64,000 nt of DNA from Pirellula sp. Lineage in GTDB: Bacteria > Planctomycetota > Planctomycetia > Pirellulales > PNKZ01. How positions within the stretch are numbered: position 1 is the stretch's first letter; each line of letters starts with the position of its first letter. The translations under genes and the position numbers were made by a program. Under the pieces are notes generated by a model, which was not told where the DNA came from, did no database searches, and saw only the letters and a program-made list of their open reading frames with translations. The stretch covers positions 558,001 to 622,000 of the forward strand of contig PNKZ01000001.1 in NCBI GenBank assembly GCA_013822735.1, read 5' to 3'. This document shows, piece after piece, positions 58,864 to 64,000 of this stretch.

Positions 58864-60822
58864 ATGAACGCGCGCCGCTGGTTGGTGAGTTGCGTCGTGG
58901 TCGTCGCCATCGTCGGCTCGATGCCGTCGTACGGCGTCGAACTGGCGCCCGAGCACAAAGAGAAACTCGTGTGGCTCGATCAGTCGTTGCAGAAGGTCGT
59001 GACGCTCTATCGTGAAAAGAAGAGCGACGAGATGAAGAAGCTGATCGACGAGATCGACAGCGCCATCAACGGTCTGCAGATCGCCAATGAATCCGACGCC
59101 GCAATCGGCCCGGTGCTCGAACCGTTCCGCGTGCGCTTGGCCGCGGCGCGTAAACTCTCCGTGCACGTTCCGGCGCAAGTTGCGACCGCCGCCCCTGCGA
59201 AGGCCGCGCCCGGCATGACGGCGACGCCCGCCCCCGGCGCTCCGATGCCCTCCGGCACGATGCCGCGTCCGATGGCTTCGGCCACGCGTCCCGGTCGTCC
59301 CGCGAACCCGAACGCCGCCGTGAGCTTCGTGAGCGACGTCGCTCCGATTCTCGTCGCGAAGTGCGGCGGCTGCCACGTGCGCGGCAATCGCGGCGACTTC
59401 AGCATGGCCAACTTTGCGGCGCTCGCGGCCGGCACCGGCGGCACGCTCGCCGTGATCAAGCCTGGCCAAGGCGCAACGAGCACGCTCATCGAAAAGATGG
59501 CCTCGGGCGAAATGCCTCCCAACGGCAACAAAGTCACCGATGCCGAACTTGCGATCATGACCAAATGGATCGACCAAGGGGCCAACTACGACTATCCGGA
59601 TCGCATGGCTTCGCTTCTCACGTTTGCACCCGGCGGCGCCGGTGGTGCTGCGGCAGGCGGCATCGCACGGGCTACGGGCAACGAGAAGGTGCAGTTCATG
59701 CGCGACGTCGCGCCGATCCTGATCGACAACTGTTTCGAATGCCACGGTGCGCCGAACCCCGGCGACAACTCCGACAACTTCGGCATGAATCGCTTCGGCG
59801 ATTTGATGCGCGGCGGCCAAAGCGGCCCGGTGATTCAGGCCGGGAACGCCGACGGCAGCCTGATTGTGCAAATGCTCAAGGGAACCGCTAAGGGCGCGCA
59901 GAATGAAGCTCGTCCGCAGATGCCTCGTCGCGGCGAACCTCTCTCCACCGAAGAGATGGGCAAGATCACGACCTGGATCAACGAAGGGGCGAAATTCGAC
60001 GGCGAAGATCCGCAGCAATCGATCGAGCTCGCCTGGCGTATGGCCGTTGCGAAGAAGTCGACGCATGAAGAACTCATGCAAGCGCGCATGACCACGGCCA
60101 AGAAGAATTGGACGACCGGCAACCCCGACTCTCCCGCCGAGTTCGTCGAGTCGAAAGACTTCTTCATCATCGGCGACATCGGGATGACGCGTTTGGAGGA
60201 GCTCAAGGCCGCGCTCGAAGCCGAACGGACCAAGATCGCCACGAACCTGAAGATCCCCGCAGGCCAGCCGATGGTGAAAGGGCGCATCACGATCTACGTA
60301 TTCGATAAAGGTTTCGAGCACAAAGAGTTTGCCCGCGTGGCCGAGCGCCGCGAACTGGCCAACGGGATCAACGCCCACTGGATGTTCAACTACATCGACG
60401 CCTACGGCTGCGTGACGGCGACCAAGGGCCCGGCGACCGAGTATGCGGCGCTATTGGATGAAGTGATCCTCGGGTGCTACTTCGACTCGACCGTCGAGAA
60501 GTTGCCGCGCTGGTTCACCGTCGGCACGGCCCGCAACATGGCCGGCAAGATGCACCCGCAGAGCCCGATCACCAAGGCTTGGGAAGACGACATTGCCAAA
60601 GCTCCCTCCGGCCTCACGCCGAAGTCTCTGATGGACAGCAAGAATCTTGATGCCGGCATGTCGGCCATTTCGCAAGCCTTCGTGAAAGACTTGATGAAGT
60701 CGCCGCAGTGGGCCGGCCTGATGGGCAACCTCGGCAAGGGCGCTAATTTCGACGGCGCCTTCGCACAAGCCTTCCGCGGCCAACCCGTGCAAGTGCTCAC
60801 ACAATGGCTCTCGCGCCGTTGA
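58864..60822 (+). CDS. Exported PSCyt1-like double cytochrome with C-terminal peptidase-MA-like domain
   Basis: A 652-residue secreted protein. RRWLVSCVVVVAIVGSMPSYG is a signal peptide, then a helical stretch to residue ~110. Two c-heme domains follow: CGGCHVRG near residue 175 and CFECHGAP near residue 295, each preceded by DVAPIL(V/I), the form seen in planctomycete PSCyt1. Residues 470-610 read like a peptidase-MA fold in which the HExxH stretch is replaced by LLDEVILGCYF and the WLxEG stretch by LPRWFTVGTARNMAG. The C-terminus is probably non-catalytic. Start ATG at 58864. Confidence 0.8.
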   Translation: MNARRWLVSCVVVVAIVGSMPSYGVELAPEHKEKLVWLDQSLQKVVTLYREKKSDEMKKLIDEIDSAINGLQIANESDAAIGPVLEPFRVRLAAARKLSVHVPAQVATAAPAKAAPGMTATPAPGAPMPSGTMPRPMASATRPGRPANPNAAVSFVSDVAPILVAKCGGCHVRGNRGDFSMANFAALAAGTGGTLAVIKPGQGATSTLIEKMASGEMPPNGNKVTDAELAIMTKWIDQGANYDYPDRMASLLTFAPGGAGGAAAGGIARATGNEKVQFMRDVAPILIDNCFECHGAPNPGDNSDNFGMNRFGDLMRGGQSGPVIQAGNADGSLIVQMLKGTAKGAQNEARPQMPRRGEPLSTEEMGKITTWINEGAKFDGEDPQQSIELAWRMAVAKKSTHEELMQARMTTAKKNWTTGNPDSPAEFVESKDFFIIGDIGMTRLEELKAALEAERTKIATNLKIPAGQPMVKGRITIYVFDKGFEHKEFARVAERRELANGINAHWMFNYIDAYGCVTATKGPATEYAALLDEVILGCYFDSTVEKLPRWFTVGTARNMAGKMHPQSPITKAWEDDIAKAPSGLTPKSLMDSKNLDAGMSAISQAFVKDLMKSPQWAGLMGNLGKGANFDGAFAQAFRGQPVQVLTQWLSRR

Positions 60823-60846
60823 TCGGCTTGTGAGCTCGGTAATCGC

Positions 60847-60878
60847 ATACTGGCCCCGCTCTCGCAAGCGAGGGGACT
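60847..60878. repeat. Short dispersed hairpin repeat, copy 2
   Basis: ATACTGGCCCCGCTCTCGCA followed by AGCGAGGGGACT. It matches 37005-37035 at all but about three positions. Confidence 0.65.
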
Positions 60879-60890
60879 GACAGTAACCGA

Positions 60891-60926
60891 AAAGGCCCGA
60901 CGATCCACACCGGTCGTCGGGCCTTT
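60891..60926 (+). terminator. Rho-independent terminator after the cytochrome gene
   Basis: AAAGGCCCGACGA, loop TCCACACCGG, TCGTCGGGCC then TTTT. Lies about 70 bases after the stop codon. Confidence 0.85.
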
Positions 60927-61000
60927 TCATGCGCGCACCACCTCGCGCATAATGACGCGACTCACGCCCGCTTTCTAATCTCCGAACACGGAAGGTTCCC

Positions 61001-61615
61001 ATGCTTGGCGCCAAGCTCGACGTCTCGGCCTATCTCGATCGCCTGAATTCGGAAACGGCGCGCCTCGATCAAGGGGCGATTCAACGCTGGGCCGATCTGA
61101 TCTACGGCGCCTGGGAGTCCGGCAAGTTCGTCTACATCATCGGCAACGGCGGATCCGGCTGTAATGCGTCGCACATGGCCGAAGACCTCGGCAAGAGCAC
61201 GCTCCGCGAACCGGAGTTGAAAGACGAATCGAAGAAGCGGCTGAAGGTGCTCAGCCTCACCGACAACCTCGGCTGGATCATGGCCGTCGGCAACGACATC
61301 GGCTACGACCAAATCTTCGTCCAGCAACTCATGAACTACGGCACTGCCGGCGACGTGTTGCTCGCCATCTCCGGCTCCGGCAACAGCCCCAACATTCTCG
61401 CGGCCGTCGATTGGGCCAACCGCCACGGACTGAAAACCTTCGGTCTCACCGGCTACTCCGGCGGTAAGCTCCTCAAGCAGCAACAAGACGGCCTGCACGT
61501 GGCGCTCGACGACATGGGCATGGTCGAAAGCCTGCACCTCTGCGCCTTCCACTGGGTGCTCAACGACGTATTTGCCCGCATCAACGGCGAAGGACGGTTT
61601 GCCGCGGCCAAGTAG
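61001..61615 (+). CDS. SIS-domain sugar-phosphate protein (GmhA-like)
   Basis: A 204-residue protein with a single SIS domain of the phosphoheptose-isomerase type: FVYIIGNGGSGCNASHMAEDLGKST near residue 45 and LAISGSGNSPNILAAVDWANRHGLKTFGLTGYSGG near residue 125. The GNGGS loop binds sugar phosphates. Catalytic residues of GmhA are only partly visible, so the exact substrate is uncertain; heptose or another sugar-phosphate isomerisation for cell-envelope sugars is the best guess. ATG at 61001. Confidence 0.8.
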   Translation: MLGAKLDVSAYLDRLNSETARLDQGAIQRWADLIYGAWESGKFVYIIGNGGSGCNASHMAEDLGKSTLREPELKDESKKRLKVLSLTDNLGWIMAVGNDIGYDQIFVQQLMNYGTAGDVLLAISGSGNSPNILAAVDWANRHGLKTFGLTGYSGGKLLKQQQDGLHVALDDMGMVESLHLCAFHWVLNDVFARINGEGRFAAAK

Positions 61616-61789
61616 TACCTGCACTGCAACGACGCGTGATGCCGCCGGCACTACATGCGGCCGTAAAGTTTGCGGAACCGTTACAGTTTGCCGGCCCGGG
61701 TCGCCGATAACTGCCGGTGACGGCGAAGTCGGTCTTCGGCGTCGTTGCCGGCAATTGTACGCCGGCACCTAGAGCCGGAGCGTGCGGCC

Positions 61790-62695
61790 ATGTGGTGTTC
61801 CAGCTGTCGACAAGAAGTGCCCGGCGTGACCAGCCCGGTCGACGGCAAGCACGCCTGTCCGCGCTGCGGCATCCTGCTCGGGCTCGATAGCGGGCTCGAC
61901 CTGGCCGACTTCACCCCGGAGTTGCTCGCCGCGGAAGCGGAGCGGGTAGCACCGATCAAGCCGCGCGAACCGCTCCCGGATTTCAAACCGGTCAAGCCGC
62001 CGCAGGCCGAGCCGGTGCGCATCTCATCGCTCCGCTGGGAAGCGGCCAATTGGGAACTCAACGAAAAGCTGCGCCACGTCGAACGGGTAACGGCGACTGC
62101 CCGCCGCCGCTACGACGAACCGAGCCCGCATGCTTCCGCAGGCCCGCACTTCGCGCTGCCGTACGTTCCTACACAGCCCGCTTCGAATTTTCGCGCTGAA
62201 GCGGAACCGCCGGCCTTCGCGCCGCCGCCGCGTCAACCGTATGGTCCGCCGGCGTACGCTCCGCAATATCCATCGCCGCATAGTCCGAGCGGTCCGCAAG
62301 ATCCTTACCCGAGCGCGCCGGCTCCCGAGTCGGCGCCGCACGAATGGAACGAGCAGGACGATCGGCCGCGCCCGGGCGTGTTCGCCGCTTCGGTCGTGAC
62401 GTGGATTTTTCTCGGCCTGGCAACCACGGCCTTCAGCTGCGGCGGATTCCTCGCCGCTTGGGGAGCCGTCGTCGAACGCGAAGCGTTGCAACGGCTCGGC
62501 ATGCCGATCTTGCTCGGCGGCGTCTTGGCGCTGGTCGTCGGCGTCTTGCCGCAGGTGATGCTCAAGAGCCTCGAAGACGAACGGAAACGCCGCGAAGAGG
62601 CGGCGCATGCGGCCTGGCTCGCGGCGAAACATGAATCCGCGCATCTGTCGGAATCGGCGCGCAGGCCGGCGCACTACGAACGCCGCGCCGCGTAA
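61790..62695 (+). CDS. Zinc-ribbon membrane protein
   Basis: A 301-residue protein. The N-terminus WCSSCRQEVPGVTSPVDGKHACPRCGILLGLD is a four-cysteine zinc ribbon (CxxC ... CxxC). A Pro/Tyr/Ala-rich disordered segment (YAPQYPSPHSPSGPQDPYPS) follows, then two TM helices (VVTWIFLGLATTAFSCGGFLAAWGAVV and LGMPILLGGVLALVVGVLPQVML) and a charged tail. ATG at 61790 is chosen for the zinc ribbon and the GAGCCGGAG upstream. Function unknown; similar ribbon plus TM proteins are common in planctomycetes. Confidence 0.72.
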   Translation: MWCSSCRQEVPGVTSPVDGKHACPRCGILLGLDSGLDLADFTPELLAAEAERVAPIKPREPLPDFKPVKPPQAEPVRISSLRWEAANWELNEKLRHVERVTATARRRYDEPSPHASAGPHFALPYVPTQPASNFRAEAEPPAFAPPPRQPYGPPAYAPQYPSPHSPSGPQDPYPSAPAPESAPHEWNEQDDRPRPGVFAASVVTWIFLGLATTAFSCGGFLAAWGAVVEREALQRLGMPILLGGVLALVVGVLPQVMLKSLEDERKRREEAAHAAWLAAKHESAHLSESARRPAHYERRAA

Positions 62696-62703
62696 CTAGA
62701 CTT

Positions 62704-62759
62704 GCTTAGCCCGCTCGACCACGAGCGGGATTCGCGCCGCGTGGACGCGGCGCCTAAGC
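62704..62759. terminator. Three-stem structure between convergent genes
   Basis: An outer stem GCTTAG / CTAAGC encloses two perfect hairpins: CCCGCTCG ACCA CGAGCGGG at 62710-62729 and GCGCCGCG TGGA CGCGGCGC at 62734-62753. It lies between convergent genes and may end both transcripts. Confidence 0.75.
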
Positions 62760-62791
62760 CCGAGACGGACGTTGATTCCAGATATCGGGTT

Positions 62792-64000
62792 TTAGATCTC
62801 TTGTCCCGCGGCGTCGGCCTTGGCTTGCGGCGGTAACGCTTGCGGCGGATTTGGGGCAGGGGCCCGTTTCACCACCGGCTGCCCGCCTTGTGCTTCCTCC
62901 GCTTCCATCCGCTGCACGATCGTGCGAAAGACGTCGATGTGCCACGTTTCGCCGGCTTGCACCTCGCGGGCCTTTGTGAAAAACGGGGCCGAACGGAGCG
63001 GATCGGCATCGAAGAAGAGCATCACGCCGGTGAGGAAATAGAGATCGGCCGAAGGTTGATCGAGGGCGGCCTGCGCTAGCGCTTCGAGGTGCGAGGTCTG
63101 CGCGAGCCGATTGTCGCCGTAGAGCTTCGTGTATTTAAACTCACCGTCGACGTACGTGCTCGAAATGCGCAGGCCGTATTTCAAGGCGTCGACCGCCGCT
63201 TCATAGCGACGCTGCGCAACGGCCGCGGCCGCTTGATGAAAGTAAGCGTCGGCGACGTCCGGCGCAGCACGCGCCGCTTCCTTGTACGCGATCCACGCAT
63301 CGCCGTATTGCTGCTTGCGAAACCAATCGTCGCCGATTTCCAGTTGCCGCTTGCTGCGCGCGCGCGCTTCGGCGTTTGTCGGAGGAATGTGCAACTTCGG
63401 CGGGTTCACGCCCCCGGCATTCACACCGAAGCCGCCGCCGTTGCGAGGCACGCCGTTGTTCAACGCCGTGTTCGGCGCGTTGTTGACGTACGTCGTGTTG
63501 TTGACGACCGACGTGCCGAGCGGCGGCGCGATTCCCATCACGCGCTGCACGGCCGCGGGTCCGTACATCACCTCGGCCGGAATGATCGCCGGCGGGAGCG
63601 CGAAGCCGTTGATGAAGGGGCGGCCGTACCAGCCGCCGTAGCGACCGTAGAACGGATAACCGCCGTAGTTGAAACCGTAACCGCCGGGAGCGTAGCCGAC
63701 GAACGGTCCGCCGCCGTAGTAGCCCGAGCCATATCCCGGACCGAAGTAGCCGCCGTTCCAGCCGCCGATGCCGTAGTTGGTATAAGCGCCGTACGGACCG
63801 TACGTCACTGCGCCCGCCGTGATGCCGGGTGTGACGAGCAGCGTCGTGCCGGAAGTGAACGACGACTGCGAACCGTAGGAGCCGAAGCCGTTGGATAATC
63901 CAAACGACGCACCGCCGCCGACCACTGCGACTTGAGCGCGCGCGACGGATGAAGTCGACACGGAAAAAATAGACGAACCGACGCCGGGGATTTGCACTCC
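62792..64000 (-). CDS. Gly/Tyr-rich protein with TPR-like C-terminus, 5' end beyond the window
   Basis: About 402 residues are visible; the frame is open to the window edge, so the true start may be upstream. The visible N-terminus (FSVSTSSVARAQ) looks like the end of a signal peptide. Residues 40-160 are rich in Gly and Tyr (YGPYGAYTNYGIGGWNGGYF). The later part has TPR-like helices: SRKQLEIGDDWFRKQQYGDAWIAYKEAARAAPDVADAYFHQAAAAVAQRRYEAAVDALKYGLRI, continuing to residue ~330. The architecture is that of planctomycete exported proteins with glycine-rich surface parts and tetratricopeptide scaffolds. Function unknown. Confidence 0.7.
   Translation of the reverse strand, partial: GVQIPGVGSSIFSVSTSSVARAQVAVVGGGASFGLSNGFGSYGSQSSFTSGTTLLVTPGITAGAVTYGPYGAYTNYGIGGWNGGYFGPGYGSGYYGGGPFVGYAPGGYGFNYGGYPFYGRYGGWYGRPFINGFALPPAIIPAEVMYGPAAVQRVMGIAPPLGTSVVNNTTYVNNAPNTALNNGVPRNGGGFGVNAGGVNPPKLHIPPTNAEARARSKRQLEIGDDWFRKQQYGDAWIAYKEAARAAPDVADAYFHQAAAAVAQRRYEAAVDALKYGLRISSTYVDGEFKYTKLYGDNRLAQTSHLEALAQAALDQPSADLYFLTGVMLFFDADPLRSAPFFTKAREVQAGETWHIDVFRTIVQRMEAEEAQGGQPVVKRAPAPNPPQALPPQAKADAAGQEI

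Overview
The window reads as GC-rich chromosomal DNA of a planctomycete, probably from the Pirellulales or a close relative (inferred from gene content, no database search). Evidence: two tandem Ser/Thr kinases with the planctomycete-style N-terminal extension and C-terminal membrane anchor, a DUF1080 protein, a cytochrome with PSCyt1-like heme motifs, the HpnC/HpnD/HpnE squalene route, F0 subunits b and c with cleavable-looking leaders, low-complexity secreted proteins and many REP-like hairpins. I found no tRNA, rRNA, CRISPR array, phage or intact insertion sequence.

Layout. 1-3000: end of a DUF1080 gene, a CBS-pair protein with a clear terminator, and a secreted Ala/Gly-rich protein with seven 20-residue repeats. 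3000-7450: ispH, divergent from a translationally coupled hpnC-hpnD-hpnE operon, so isoprenoid precursor supply and squalene synthesis sit together. 7600-12500: OmpA-like lipoprotein, hisH-hisA, and an EF-G2-like GTPase. 12488-13400: tandem ~216 bp palindromic repeats and other REP-like sequence, then a small protein resembling only EF-G domain IV. 14500-19800: cysE, a PQQ-propeller protein, an internally duplicated ABC-2 permease, and an FHA protein coupled to a small unknown protein. 20000-28500: a complete F1F0 ATP synthase operon on the minus strand, in the order atpZ/I-like, 4-TM protein, B, E, F, H, A, G, D, C, with REP-like hairpins in three successive spacers of its distal half.

29300-38700: Rho_N/DUF4912 protein, larE, MgtC family, iron-permease family, MFS transporter, thiC followed by a HicB-like antitoxin and a truncated HicA, a nested inverted-repeat element, and a di-heme cytochrome whose coding region carries a REP-like insert. 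38800-46700: TlpA-like lipoprotein, two secreted proteins of unknown function (one with six exact 17-residue repeats), and metH. 47000-49900: a three-gene set made of a one-TM protein, a CpsD/BY-kinase-like ATPase with an altered Walker A, and an ExeA-like AAA ATPase, interrupted by a strong hairpin. 50000-53300: flavoprotein, ParE-like toxin/antitoxin pair, thioredoxin-fold protein and thiO. 53500-57450: two tandem kinases. 57900-64000: zincin-like protein, cytochrome fused to what looks like a dead peptidase-MA domain, SIS protein, zinc-ribbon membrane protein, and a Gly/Tyr-rich TPR-like protein cut by the window end.

Most genes are housekeeping. The most unusual material is the density and variety of palindromic elements next to stop codons and inside operons, the free-standing EF-G-domain-IV-like protein near an EF-G2 paralogue, the 17-residue repeat protein, the three-gene ATPase set and the pseudo-peptidase cytochrome.
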